Assembly (NCBI GenBank): GCA_020073445.1
Contig: JAIQFE010000015.1
Location: forward strand, 62,001 to 126,000
Direction: 5' to 3'
Source: Terriglobia bacterium
GTDB lineage: Bacteria > Acidobacteriota > Terriglobia > Bryobacterales > Bryobacteraceae
Length of the DNA stretch: 64,000 bases
Positions 1-8,527 of the stretch are shown piece after piece. The stretch's first letter is position 1. Each line of letters opens with the position of its first letter. Made by a program: the position numbers and the translations under genes. The notes beneath the pieces were generated by a model. The model searched no databases. It was given only the letters and a program-made list of their open reading frames with translations, and was not told the origin of the DNA.

Positions 1-152
1 AGCGGCACCGCTCGAAGAGCTGGACGCCTAGTTCGCGCTCCAGCTCTTTGATGTGTACGGTCACCGTCGATTGACAACAGCCAAGCTCAGCCGCCGCGCG
101 CGTGGGTACCGGCAGCTACACGGAACGTCTCTAGCTTTAGCAAGTCGAGCAT
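1..152 (-). CDS. LysR-type transcriptional regulator, N-terminal fragment
   Basis: Reading leftward from an ATG at 152 gives about 50 residues that form a LysR-type helix-turn-helix: it begins MLDLLKLETFRVAAG, then AAAELGCCQSTVTVHIKELE and LGVQLFER. The spacing and the closing GVQLFER are typical of the LysR DNA-binding domain. A good ribosome site (AGGAGA) lies 8-10 bases before the ATG. The gene runs off the left edge, so the ligand-binding domain and its regulon are not visible. It follows secDF on the same strand with a gap of only 14 bases and may be co-transcribed, although LysR genes usually have their own promoter. The family is clear; the specific function is unknown. Confidence 0.85.
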
Positions 153-166
153 ATGTTTCGCTTCTC

Positions 167-3049
167 CTATCGTGCTTTGGGCTGCGGGCGCCCTTTCGAC
201 CGCAAGGCCCGTGCCAGAGCGCTATCCGGAAGATCGTACGCAACGTCCCGCTTCGGCTGTGGGCGCGTTCCAATAGCCGGCGCTCCTCTCCTTTCTTGGA
301 ATTGGTGCCACATCACGAGTAGCGCACTCGCGACGAAAATAGACGAATAAGTGCCCACAACGATGCCGGCGCAGAGCGCGAACGCGATTCCATTGAGGAC
401 CTTACCGCCCAGGAAGTACAGCGCCAGGCAGGCAACAAGGGTCAGACCTGCCGTAAGGATCGTCCGGCTTAGGGTTTGGTTGATCGACTGGTTGACCAAA
501 TCGAGGAACGAGCCGCGCCGATTTGCGCGCAGATTCTCACGCACACGGTCAAGCACCACGATCTTGTCGTTCATCGAGTACCCGATAAGAGTGAGCAAGG
601 CAGCGATCACCGTGAGGTCGATCTCCCGGCCGGTGAGAGAGAACAGGCCCAGCGTGATAATGACGTCGTGCACGGTCGCGATGACCGCCGCAGCGCCCGA
701 AATCAGCTTGAATCGGAAGGCGACATAGATCAGCATGCCGCCAAGCGCGCACAGCGTGGCAAGAACGGCCTGTTGCCGCAGTTCCTGGCCTGCGCGCGGG
801 CCCACGACTTCGACCGAACGAATGTTGAACGTCCCTACCCCGAGTTCCTGCTTCACGGCGGTCAAGACTTGCTCATTGATTTCCGGGATCTTGCTTAATT
901 CGTCCACATTGCCGACGAGGCCGTTCCTCTCTTTATCTCGATAGTTCAGTACCCGTGTTGCCAGGTCTTTCACATCCTGTTCCGAAAGCGCTGGCAGCCC
1001 GCGCCGGACGCGATCCTCGAGCGCTGCTTGGTTTGCGTTGTTCAGGTCCAACTTGCCGCCAAGATTGGCATACTTCTCGCGAAGCGTCTGCTCAACCGTT
1101 TGCCGCGCCTCGTCGAGTCTCGCTTCGTTGGCCAGCTCGGTTCCGATGATAAACTCGCCGGTGCCCTGCGTTTCCTGGAGGCTGAAATCGCCCTTCAAGC
1201 GGGTTGACAGCGCCCTGCGGAGATCCTCGATCGGGGGCTTGGGATCGAATCTCACGTACATGTTGGTGCCGCCGCGGAAGTCGAGACCATATTTCGGTCC
1301 TCCTTTTACCGCCAGACTGACCACGCTTATCACGATCGCAAGCATGGAGAGGCCAAGAGTAAGATTGCGCCTGGAGAGAAAATCTACGCTGGTAGCTTTG
1401 AATAGTTCCGTCCGTCCGCTTCCGATGCTCAGGTGAGTCATGCTTGGCCTCTTCCAGAGCTCGATATCGAAGATGGCCCGCGAAACAAAGACCGCGGTGA
1501 AAACATTGGCGATCAAGCCGATGACCAGGGTCACCGCAAAGCCCCGTACCGGACCGGTTCCGAAGATAAACAAGAAGGCACTCGCCACCACGGTAGTGAC
1601 GTGAGTATCAATGATGGTGGCAAACGCGCGGTCAAACCCCGACGAAATTGCCGCGGCCACCGCCTTCCCGGATCGTAACTCCTCCTTGATGCGCTCGAAG
1701 ATGAGGACGTTAGAGTCCACGGCCATGCCGATGGAAAGCACGAGGCCGGCGATTCCAGGCAAAGTCCACGTTGCATCGATGTAGCTGAGCGCCGCGACCG
1801 TCATAATTGTGTTCAGTAGCAGCGCCAGAACAGCGTTGAACCCCGCGCCGCGATAGTAAAGGACCATCGCCGCAATCAGCAGAGCCAAACCGACGATGCC
1901 CGCGGTGACACCGCGCCGGATCGAATCCGCACCTAGGGAGGGGCCGACGGTCCGTTCTTCGATTACCTTCGCACCAGCCGGTAGAGATCCTGCACGAAGA
2001 TTGAGCGCCAGGTCGGCGGCCTCATCGTGTGTGCCCGCGCCCGTGATGCGTCCTTGATCGGAAATCTTGCTTTGGATTGTGGGAGCGCTCAACACGACGT
2101 TGTCGAGCACGATTGCCAGTCGATTGCCGACGTTGGCGCCAGTGAATCTTTCAAAACGCCGCGCGGCATCCTGGGTCAGTACGAATCCGGTGTCCCATCG
2201 CCCTTGCGTCTCGCTTTGCTGCGCTTTTGCGTCGCGCAAGTCGCGGCCGGTGACCACCGGAGACCGACCTAATAGCCACCACGTGTCTCCAGTCCCGTCG
2301 CCCGTCCTAGACGATCCACGAACAAGCTTGGTGCCGAGCGGTAGGATACCGCCGTTAGCGCTCCGCGCCGCATCCGGAGACCCGAACGGACCACCTTTGA
2401 CCTCGCAGAGTTCCAGCAACGCGGAAGTCTGCAAAATTCCCTTCACCCGGGCCGGATCGTCGACGCCGGGCAGTTGAATCAGGATTTCGGCCTCGCCGCT
2501 GCTGCCGCCCCGCTGCTGAACGCTGGCCTCGGCAACCCCGAGGCCGTTGACCTTTTTCTCGATCGTATTCATGCTCTGCGTCAAGGTGTCCTGACGCAAC
2601 TTGAGCGCAGCATCTCCGCGCATGGTCAGCTTGTAATCGGTTGAGTTTTCCGAAGCAAGTATCCATTGCTGGCCCGTAAGGTCGCCCACGATACGGCGAA
2701 AGTCGCCGGACTTGGCGATCGGAACTCCCCGGACGTTGATCTGAATCGTTCCGGCCGTCTCAATCGAGACTGGTTCGTTCCGATCCATCGAAACGTACTC
2801 CACGCTTTCCTTACGTAGCGGGTCCTTGAGGCGCTCGATCACCTGATCGGCCTCCGCCTTAAACGCATCCTGCACCTGGATCTGCAAGACAATGTGGCTG
2901 CCGCCCTTCAGGTCTAAACCAAGGCGAATATTCTTGTTCCAGTTCTCTGCCAGCTCACGAGTCGACTTGGGGAGCCCGATGATGCCGAACACACAGCTCA
3001 GCACGACGGCAACAATGAAAATCGATTTCCAACGTAGATTCTTAGGCAT
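167..3049 (-). CDS. secDF: Fused protein translocase subunit SecDF
   Basis: This 960-residue protein joins SecD and SecF in one chain. It is the membrane component that uses proton motive force to help the SecYEG channel pull proteins into the periplasm. An N-terminal membrane segment (about residues 8-26) is followed by the SecD signature around LGLDLKGGSHIVLQ, a large periplasmic part, and a first RND-like six-helix bundle starting near residue 385. The SecF half begins near residue 550 with its own start-type segment and YGLDFRGGTNMYVRF, and ends with a second bundle. The start at 3049 has an AGGAGAAG site just upstream. SecD and SecF are often separate genes; the fused form occurs in several phyla. 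No yajC was seen upstream. Confidence 0.96.
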   Translation of the reverse strand: MPKNLRWKSIFIVAVVLSCVFGIIGLPKSTRELAENWNKNIRLGLDLKGGSHIVLQIQVQDAFKAEADQVIERLKDPLRKESVEYVSMDRNEPVSIETAGTIQINVRGVPIAKSGDFRRIVGDLTGQQWILASENSTDYKLTMRGDAALKLRQDTLTQSMNTIEKKVNGLGVAEASVQQRGGSSGEAEILIQLPGVDDPARVKGILQTSALLELCEVKGGPFGSPDAARSANGGILPLGTKLVRGSSRTGDGTGDTWWLLGRSPVVTGRDLRDAKAQQSETQGRWDTGFVLTQDAARRFERFTGANVGNRLAIVLDNVVLSAPTIQSKISDQGRITGAGTHDEAADLALNLRAGSLPAGAKVIEERTVGPSLGADSIRRGVTAGIVGLALLIAAMVLYYRGAGFNAVLALLLNTIMTVAALSYIDATWTLPGIAGLVLSIGMAVDSNVLIFERIKEELRSGKAVAAAISSGFDRAFATIIDTHVTTVVASAFLFIFGTGPVRGFAVTLVIGLIANVFTAVFVSRAIFDIELWKRPSMTHLSIGSGRTELFKATSVDFLSRRNLTLGLSMLAIVISVVSLAVKGGPKYGLDFRGGTNMYVRFDPKPPIEDLRRALSTRLKGDFSLQETQGTGEFIIGTELANEARLDEARQTVEQTLREKYANLGGKLDLNNANQAALEDRVRRGLPALSEQDVKDLATRVLNYRDKERNGLVGNVDELSKIPEINEQVLTAVKQELGVGTFNIRSVEVVGPRAGQELRQQAVLATLCALGGMLIYVAFRFKLISGAAAVIATVHDVIITLGLFSLTGREIDLTVIAALLTLIGYSMNDKIVVLDRVRENLRANRRGSFLDLVNQSINQTLSRTILTAGLTLVACLALYFLGGKVLNGIAFALCAGIVVGTYSSIFVASALLVMWHQFQERRGAPAIGTRPQPKRDVAYDLPDSALARALRSKGRPQPKAR

Positions 3050-3122
3050 ATGCTTCTCCTCTCACATTCACTTAGCGTGCGAAGGAATACCCCACGCCCG
3101 CGCATTCACACCACTGTTTTCC

Positions 3123-3482
3123 TTACCGAGAGAATGTGTAGGGAGGAGCTCGACCGGAATGCGCCCGGAGAAGTCCAGCCTGCGGTCTGAATGATTGATT
3201 GAAGATGACGAGTTCGGCCTGTTCACTTGGAGGCGCGTTAGCTCTAATGCTTGCGGGAGCCACAGATCCTTGGAAAGTGGGCCTCGCATTTGCGCAATCG
3301 ACTTGCTGTTTCTCCAGCCCGGGGAGTTTTTCCGGGCGCCCGGCCATGCCACGGGCCAGGACTCCGTTCGGGTCATGGATGGCCGCGTCGTGTAGAAGCG
3401 GCACCTGGGCGAGCGACAGAGCGATTCCCCCGCACAGGAGGAAGATGAGCATCCGTCGTGTTTGCCGAACCGTTTGTTTCAT
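3123..3482 (-). CDS. Hypothetical small exported protein
   Basis: The frame encodes 119 residues with a basic N-terminus followed by a hydrophobic stretch (MLIFLLCGGIALSLAQ, about residues 11-26) that resembles a signal peptide. The rest is polar and proline-rich with no recognisable domain. It lies 35 bases downstream of the small membrane protein gene at 3518-3742, on the same strand, and ahead of secDF. The ribosome site is weak, and an overlapping frame on the plus strand is also open, so it may not be a real gene. Confidence 0.35.
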   Translation of the reverse strand: MKQTVRQTRRMLIFLLCGGIALSLAQVPLLHDAAIHDPNGVLARGMAGRPEKLPGLEKQQVDCANARPTFQGSVAPASIRANAPPSEQAELVIFNQSFRPQAGLLRAHSGRAPPYTFSR

Positions 3483-3517
3483 CGCCGAACCAGCACAGAG
3501 AGTCCTTACGTTCTTGA

Positions 3518-3742
3518 TTACGGCTCCAGCATGCTTGCTTGAGCCGCACTGAGTTTCTGGATCGTCGCAGTCGACGACCCCTTGAAAAGACTACAGATCG
3601 AGAAGAAAAGAATTGTTGCTACTACCAGCACCGCCGTCTCCCTGCCTCTTGAGGCGTTCGGAAACTTAACCCGCAAGAGGAAAAGCAGCCCGAACAGCGC
3701 AACCAGTAGCAGGCTTAACCACGCTTCATCAACAGAGTTCAT
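3518..3742 (-). CDS. Small membrane protein, two transmembrane segments
   Basis: From the ATG at 3742 the frame gives 74 residues with two hydrophobic segments (roughly residues 7-25 and 36-53), separated by a short basic loop, and a polar tail. The second segment, with VVATILFFSICSLF, closely resembles VVLTVLFFSLCSVL in the small protein at 8109-8366 next to kdpC, so the two appear to be paralogues. The frame is open to 3817, but that longer start would begin inside a four-unit 11-bp repeat array at 3770-3810, so 3742 is preferred. The array places this gene in the putative KdpE-like regulon. No function is known. Confidence 0.7.
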   Translation of the reverse strand: MNSVDEAWLSLLLVALFGLLFLLRVKFPNASRGRETAVLVVATILFFSICSLFKGSSTATIQKLSAAQASMLEP

Positions 3743-3769
3743 AACGCCTTGATGATGCCAGAAGAGCCC

Positions 3770-3810
3770 TGAAGAAGTCCCGAAGAAACCATGAAGAATT
3801 CCTGAAGAAC
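3770..3810 (-). promoter_or_regulatory. KdpE-like operator, four 11-bp direct repeats (site A)
   Basis: TGAAGAA or CGAAGAA begins at 3770, 3781, 3792 and 3803, exactly 11 bases apart. On the minus strand each unit reads roughly TTCATGA/TTCTTC, the direction of the small membrane gene at 3742. Exact 11-bp tandem spacing is the pattern expected for head-to-tail binding of OmpR/KdpE-type regulators. The site also lies about 155 bases before the antiporter gene on the plus strand. Confidence 0.65.
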
Positions 3811-3963
3811 GGCCCACGCAGCGGGCCTAAGTTGCTGGTTTCTCAAGGACGAAGTCCGGAAGTCGGACGAATTGTCTTGCGGGAGCGGCCTGCGGAGTGC
3901 GGTAATGAAGGACGGCTCGCGGGGAGCCTGGTAGTCGTCCCTTCGTGACCGTGTCCATAAGCA

Positions 3964-5178
3964 ATGGAACTCAATTTTGGAAATAGCGCGGTGCTGCTGC
4001 TCCTCATCGCATCCGTAGTTGCGATGGTTACGCGACGGCTCCGGCTTCCCTACAGCGTGGGCTTGGTTGCAGCCGGAATGGGCCTGGCGCTACTGCCCTT
4101 CGCACCGAAGATGAGTCTGACAAGAGAGTTGCTTTTCACCGGACTCCTGCCTCCGCTCATTTTCGAGGCCGCGTTCCACCTTCGCTGGAAAGAGCTGCGC
4201 CGAGATCTACCGGTCATCCTCGTCTTGGCGACTGTAGGCGTGCTGGTATCAGCAGGAATCACGATGCTTGGCATGCATTTTCTCGCGCACTGGCAGTGGG
4301 TCAGCGCTCTGGTATTTGGTGTTCTGATTGCCGCCACGGATCCAGTTTCCGTAGTCGCAATGTTCCGCGAGGCCAACGTTCATGGCCGTCTTCGTCTACT
4401 GGTCGAGGCAGAAAGTCTCTTTAACGATGGCACAGCGGCTGTTGCATTCGGTATCGTTATCGTCCTGGCATCAGGACATAACCTTGGCGCGCTGGCCATA
4501 ACAAGGACTGTTCTCGTCACCGCCGGTGGCGGCATCCTCAGTGGGGCGTTAGTTGGGAATCTTGTTCTCTTTCTAATAGGGCGCACAAAGGACCACTTGG
4601 TTGAAACCACCTGTACAACCATCGCTGCTTATGGCTCTTTTCTGCTCGCAGACAGTCTCCATGCATCTGGGGTGTTAGCTACGCTGACAGCCGGGCTTGT
4701 TCTGGGCAATCTGGGAGCTCTCGGGTCCATATCAGACCGGGGCAGCGAAACCGTTCAGGCCTTCTGGGAGTATGCAGCTTTCGTGGCGAATTCCATTGTG
4801 TTTCTCCTCATAGGAATGCACGAGGCGAGTCGAAATTTCGCAATTGCGTGGCTCCCTGCGATGGTTGCGGTTCTATTCGTCACGGTCGGCCGTGCGGCGG
4901 CCGTCTATCCCATCTGTCAGGCGTTCTCTTGGTCCCGCTTTCGCGTGAGCACGCAGCACCAACATGTGTTGTTCTGGGGCGGATTACGCGGTGCATTGGC
5001 ACTGGCGCTCGTATTGGGGCTTCCCGAGGAAGTTCCGCGACGCGAGGAAATCATCACCGTTAGCTTCGCTGTCGTTGCCTTTTCCATCTTCGTCCAGGGC
5101 CTCACGATTACACCAGTGTTGCGCGCGCTTGGAGAGATTCCTGCGCATGACGGCAAGCCATACTCACCGAAAGCTTAG
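3964..5178 (+). CDS. CPA1-family Na+(K+)/H+ antiporter (NhaP-like)
   Basis: This 404-residue integral membrane protein exchanges Na+ or K+ for protons across the inner membrane. About 12 hydrophobic segments cover the whole length. The CPA1 signatures are present: LLPPLIFEAAFHL near residue 62, ATDPVSVVAM near 124 and EAESLFNDGTA near 148, with the Asn154-Asp155 pair that is the expected ion-binding site. GGLRGALALAL near residue 340 is also typical. There is no C-terminal RCK or TrkA domain. It lies beside the Kdp-like genes, which fits a role in cation balance. It ends tail-to-tail with a minus-strand gene, overlapping it by four bases. Whether Na+ or K+ is the substrate cannot be read from the sequence. 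Confidence 0.92.
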   Translation: MELNFGNSAVLLLLIASVVAMVTRRLRLPYSVGLVAAGMGLALLPFAPKMSLTRELLFTGLLPPLIFEAAFHLRWKELRRDLPVILVLATVGVLVSAGITMLGMHFLAHWQWVSALVFGVLIAATDPVSVVAMFREANVHGRLRLLVEAESLFNDGTAAVAFGIVIVLASGHNLGALAITRTVLVTAGGGILSGALVGNLVLFLIGRTKDHLVETTCTTIAAYGSFLLADSLHASGVLATLTAGLVLGNLGALGSISDRGSETVQAFWEYAAFVANSIVFLLIGMHEASRNFAIAWLPAMVAVLFVTVGRAAAVYPICQAFSWSRFRVSTQHQHVLFWGGLRGALALALVLGLPEEVPRREEIITVSFAVVAFSIFVQGLTITPVLRALGEIPAHDGKPYSPKA

Positions 5179-5390
5179 ATTCTGCCATGTTCGCCGTGGT
5201 GCCGTTTCAGGCGTGCAAGCTCTTCATCCAAGATTTGCGCTCGTTTCATGAGTTGTAGAACGTGCGAATCTTCAGCCTCCGTCAGCTCTCTACACTCGGC
5301 AGATGCCGTTGCGACGATACGAGATGCCTCATCGAGCCGGGCAGCCCGCTCGCTCAGCATTTCATCGAAATGTGTGGATTCTTCCATCAC
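5175..5390 (-). CDS. Small coiled-coil protein of unknown function
   Basis: The 71-residue protein is highly charged and mostly helical (SERAARLDEASRIVATASAE, then LTEAEDSHVLQLMKRAQILDEELARLKR), with heptad-like hydrophobic spacing that suggests a coiled coil. There is no signal peptide or membrane segment, so it should be cytoplasmic. Its start overlaps the stop of the upstream membrane gene at 5387-5623 by four bases (ATGA), which implies translational coupling and a joint role. Its end overlaps the antiporter end by four bases on the opposite strand. The family is not recognised. Confidence 0.6.
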   Translation of the reverse strand: MMEESTHFDEMLSERAARLDEASRIVATASAECRELTEAEDSHVLQLMKRAQILDEELARLKRHHGEHGRI

Positions 5391-5623
5391 ATCTGCAAGA
5401 CTCGAAGGATTATTCGGATCGCGAAGGCGAGTAAGCCGGTGCCTAGAACGCGCAGGAACAGTTTCTTGCCCCAGTCTCCCGGATGGACCTCCGGAGAGAG
5501 CTGAAGGTTATCGTGAACAAGGTTCCCGAAACGGGCCGGGGCTAGGAGCATGAACAAGCCTACGCCGCTCCATGCCAGCACCATAGCCGCGTAAATAAAG
5601 ACGATGCCAAGAAGACGGCTCAT
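5387..5623 (-). CDS. Small membrane protein, two transmembrane segments
   Basis: The 78-residue protein has an N-terminal hydrophobic segment (LLGIVFIYAAMVLAWSGVGL) and a second one near the C-terminus (VLGTGLLAFAIRIILRVL), joined by a polar loop containing HPGDWGKK. It is coupled by an ATGA overlap to the coiled-coil gene downstream. A four-unit 11-bp repeat array at 5685-5725 lies about 60 bases before its start and looks like its operator. It sits between kdpA and the antiporter gene, so a link to cation transport is plausible, but no domain is recognised. Confidence 0.7.
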   Translation of the reverse strand: MSRLLGIVFIYAAMVLAWSGVGLFMLLAPARFGNLVHDNLQLSPEVHPGDWGKKLFLRVLGTGLLAFAIRIILRVLQM

Positions 5624-5684
5624 CGTGTCCTCTTTCGATGCCGAGGTAGGAGCACACAGTGCTGACAGGATATGCGGAAAGGCC

Positions 5685-5725
5685 TGAAGGAGTCATGGAA
5701 AAACCGTGAAGAAATCATGAAGACG
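5685..5725 (-). promoter_or_regulatory. KdpE-like operator, four 11-bp direct repeats (site B)
   Basis: Units TGAAGGA, TGGAAAA, TGAAGAA and TGAAGAC begin at 5685, 5696, 5707 and 5718, exactly 11 bases apart. The array fills the gap between the end of kdpA and the minus-strand gene starting at 5623, about 60 bases upstream of that start. It matches sites A and C in unit sequence and spacing. Confidence 0.65.
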
Positions 5726-5765
5726 CCTCGGAAAAGAGGTGTGACGAGCGCTGAACCGCACGAGG

Positions 5766-7454
5766 TCAATGTTGCAGCCATTCCGAGAGGGGTCCCAGCG
5801 CCAGAGCTGGCAGGAAGCACAGCGCCCCGACGAGCAAAATGGTGCCGAGAATCAGCGCTGCGAAGGTGATCGTATCGCTCGGCAGAGTACCGGAAGTCGT
5901 TGGCCAGTGGCGCTGGGCTCCAAACCTTCCAGCAAGTGCCAGGGCAAGGGCCGCCAGCCCGAACCGCCCTGCCAGCATGGCTACCGCCGTCGTGGCATTA
6001 TAAAACCCACTATTGGCGCTTAGGCCGGCCATGTTCTGGCCGTTGTTGGCCATCGACGAGGCGTAGGCGAATAGGATTTCCGTAAAGCCATGCGCGCCGC
6101 CGTTGGTGACTAAGCCGGCCCTCCCCGCTTCCGTTGCAACAGCCAACCCGGTGAGCAGCAGCACGATCGATGGAGTAAGGAGGGTATAGAGGACGATCAA
6201 CTTCGTCTCGTGGGTGCCAACCCTCTTGCCGAGGTATTCCGGCGTTCGACCGACCATCAATCCCCCGAGGAACACGCCGACCAGTGCGATCATGATCATG
6301 CTGTAAATGCCGGTTCCCAGTCCTCCGAAAATGACTTCTCCTAGCAGCATGTTGACCAGTGGCACCAGCACTCCCAACGGTTGATAGGAATCATGCATGG
6401 AGTTGTATGAACCGGTGGCGCCGTTCGAGGTCACGAGAGCCGCGAGCACTGACCCGCTGATGCCGAAACGCACTTCCTTCCCCTCCATATTCCCGCCTGA
6501 CACATGGAGGTTCGCGAGCTGCGGCGGGGTCGCGGCTTCGGCGAAATCACACAATGCCAGGCCGCCGACGAACAACACAACCATCACCGCCAGCAACACC
6601 CACCCCGCGCGAGGTCTTCCCGTCAGGCGACCGAACGTGACGGTGAGCGAGGCGGGCAGCACAGCAATGGCCAGCAACACCAGGAAATTGACTAGCGGCG
6701 TCGGGTTCTCATAAGGGTGGGCGCCGTTGGCGTTGGAAAAGCCGCCACCATTAGTGCCTAGATTCTTGATGAACTCCAGCGCCGCTACCGGCCCTTGAGC
6801 GATGGTCTGAATTCCGCCCTCCAAAGTGTGGACTTCCGTGTAAGGCGCGAGGTTGAATGGTACACCCTGCCAGATCAAGGCGAGGCTGCCCACCAAGGCC
6901 AGAGGTAAGAGGACCCATAGCAGAGCTCGGACCAGATCCACCCAGAAGTTGCCGACCGTGGCTGAACGTTCCCGGGCAAAGCCTCGGATGAAGGCGATCC
7001 CTACGGCCAAACCGGCTGCTCCCGCCAGGAAATTTTGCGAGACCAAGCCAAGCAGTTGGGTCATGTACCGAAGAGTAGTCTCGCCACCGTAGGCTTGCCA
7101 GGTTGTCGTCGTCGAGAAACTGATTGCTGTGTTCGCCGCCAGATCTGCGGTCATGGGCATAGTCAGGTAGCGATCGGCGGGTCCACCAGGAAGCCAACGT
7201 TGGACCAGCAACAGGAGGACCAACCCCACCGTGCTTACCGCGCTGAAAAGCAGGAAGCATAGGGCGTATACACCCGCAGACATCTCTCGGGCTCTGTGGA
7301 TCCCTAACCACCGATAGAGGAATGATTCGACCGGGCGGAGTGCGGGATCAAGAAAAGTGGGCTTCCGCTCGAACACCCGAGCCAGATAAAGGCCCACAGG
7401 CCGGGCCAGCCCGACGACCAGTGCTAGAAAAATGAGGTATCCCTGCCAGCGCAT
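5766..7454 (-). CDS. kdpA: Potassium-transporting ATPase, K+-binding subunit KdpA
   Basis: KdpA is the channel-like subunit of the KdpFABC high-affinity K+ pump. The 562-residue protein shows the four pore-loop repeats: TTTTWQAYGGE (about residue 95), GTNGGGFSNANGAHPYENPT (about 225), NGATGSYNSMHDSY (about 345) and NNGQNMAGLSANSGFYN (about 470). Length and hydrophobic profile fit intact KdpA. The ATG at 7454 follows the kdpC stop by seven bases and has a GAGAG site; the frame extends further upstream but would overlap kdpC. In the first loop both Asn of the TNTNWQ seen in E. coli are Thr here. kdpB, normally between kdpA and kdpC, is absent from the window, and the order kdpC-kdpA is inverted relative to the usual operon. 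Confidence 0.95.
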   Translation of the reverse strand: MRWQGYLIFLALVVGLARPVGLYLARVFERKPTFLDPALRPVESFLYRWLGIHRAREMSAGVYALCFLLFSAVSTVGLVLLLLVQRWLPGGPADRYLTMPMTADLAANTAISFSTTTTWQAYGGETTLRYMTQLLGLVSQNFLAGAAGLAVGIAFIRGFARERSATVGNFWVDLVRALLWVLLPLALVGSLALIWQGVPFNLAPYTEVHTLEGGIQTIAQGPVAALEFIKNLGTNGGGFSNANGAHPYENPTPLVNFLVLLAIAVLPASLTVTFGRLTGRPRAGWVLLAVMVVLFVGGLALCDFAEAATPPQLANLHVSGGNMEGKEVRFGISGSVLAALVTSNGATGSYNSMHDSYQPLGVLVPLVNMLLGEVIFGGLGTGIYSMIMIALVGVFLGGLMVGRTPEYLGKRVGTHETKLIVLYTLLTPSIVLLLTGLAVATEAGRAGLVTNGGAHGFTEILFAYASSMANNGQNMAGLSANSGFYNATTAVAMLAGRFGLAALALALAGRFGAQRHWPTTSGTLPSDTITFAALILGTILLVGALCFLPALALGPLSEWLQH

Positions 7455-7461
7455 AGGACTC

Positions 7462-8112
7462 TCAACGAGCGGTGAGCCGGGCTGCCTGGTCGAGAGCAAG
7501 ATTCAGATCGAGCACCGACACCCGAGGGTCGCCCATGAACCCCAGTTGCGGCCCTTGCGTGTAGTCGGCCAACAGACGGCGAACCACATCCTCTTGGAGG
7601 CCGCGCGTACGCGCCACGCGTGGAACCTGAAGGGCCGCGTTTTGCGGACTGATATGCGGGTCGAGTCCGCTACCTGAGCGTGTGACCGCATCGATGGGGA
7701 CGGCGGCGTCCGGAGGCAGTCCATTGCTTCTGCGGTAATCCTCGGCCAACTGCCGGACGCTCTCGACGAGCTTCGCGTTGTTTGGGCCGAGGTTCGTTCC
7801 GCCGGAGGAAGCGCCGTCATAGCCGGTCCCGGCTGCCGAGGGCCGCGGGTGAAAGTACTCGGGCCGGGTGAAGTCCTGGCCGATCAGCCGGGAACCGATG
7901 ACGACGCCATTGCGCGTCACTAGACTACCGGCGGCTTGTGCGGGATAGAGCAACCGGCCAAGAGCAAATAGCACCAAGGGAAAGATACATCCGGTGAGCA
8001 ACGTGAGCGAAATGACGCTGACAACCGCCAGGCGTATATGCTCGCGGAGCTTCACAACGGGCGCGGGTGCCGAGGCCCCGCGCATCGGGTCGAATGGTTC
8101 GTCGGAAGTCAC
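7462..8112 (-). CDS. kdpC: Potassium-transporting ATPase subunit KdpC
   Basis: KdpC is the single-span subunit that associates with KdpA/KdpB and is thought to assist K+ loading. The 216-residue protein has one N-terminal membrane helix (about residues 27-50, with LTLLTGCIFPLVLFAL) and a periplasmic domain with the family motifs IGSRLIGQDFTRPEYFHPRPSA, GTNLGPNN, DAVTRSGSGLDPHIS and AALQVPRVARTRG. It overlaps the upstream small membrane gene by four bases (ATGA), and kdpA follows after seven bases, so the three are probably translated together. Without KdpB in the window, the source of ATPase activity is unclear. Confidence 0.95.
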   Translation of the reverse strand: MTSDEPFDPMRGASAPAPVVKLREHIRLAVVSVISLTLLTGCIFPLVLFALGRLLYPAQAAGSLVTRNGVVIGSRLIGQDFTRPEYFHPRPSAAGTGYDGASSGGTNLGPNNAKLVESVRQLAEDYRRSNGLPPDAAVPIDAVTRSGSGLDPHISPQNAALQVPRVARTRGLQEDVVRRLLADYTQGPQLGFMGDPRVSVLDLNLALDQAARLTAR

Positions 8113-8366
8113 TTGGCGCCGCTGGCTGGGTTAGCATCAACCAGAGAAGGCGCCTCTCTCACGACCTGCGCCGCCCCGGTTTCTGCAGTTCTGCGCACCA
8201 ACACGCTGCAGAGGGAGAAGAACAGGACAGTCAGTACCACCCAGGTGACTGTTTGCTGGCGTTCCGACAGGCGTCCTTTCGCGAGAGCCAGGAGAAACAG
8301 GAAAGCTACAACTACGAAAACCGCAAGCAGGGCAAACATAGCCCCGGGTTGTTCAGGAACATCCAT
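8109..8366 (-). CDS. Small membrane protein upstream of kdpC
   Basis: The 85-residue protein has two hydrophobic segments (about residues 9-28 and 40-59) and a polar tail rich in Ala and Glu. VVLTVLFFSLCSVL in the second segment parallels VVATILFFSICSLF in the protein at 3518-3742, so the two form a small family. The gene overlaps kdpC by four bases, so it belongs to the kdp unit. It holds the place where kdpF might be expected, but KdpF is about 30 residues with one helix, so it is not a simple KdpF. A start at residue 10 (ATG at 8339) is possible. Expression probably depends on the repeat array at 8528-8568. Confidence 0.75.
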   Translation of the reverse strand: MDVPEQPGAMFALLAVFVVVAFLFLLALAKGRLSERQQTVTWVVLTVLFFSLCSVLVRRTAETGAAQVVREAPSLVDANPASGAK

Positions 8367-8527
8367 TGAGAACGCGCTCGATCCCCGGTCGCCTGCGAGC
8401 TCACTTTGGACGGCACCGCCGTCTGGGAAGAGCGCAATCTCCTTTCCGTCGGATCCGGCAAGCGCCTCAACATTGCATCAACTAGCATTTGTCGGATCAT
8501 GACGGTTCCAGCGTAACCGGAAACTTC

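Noticed and set aside
8109-8366. Small gene before kdpC considered as kdpF
   Set aside because: KdpF is about 30 residues with one helix; this protein has 85 residues and two helices and is related to the protein at 3518-3742.
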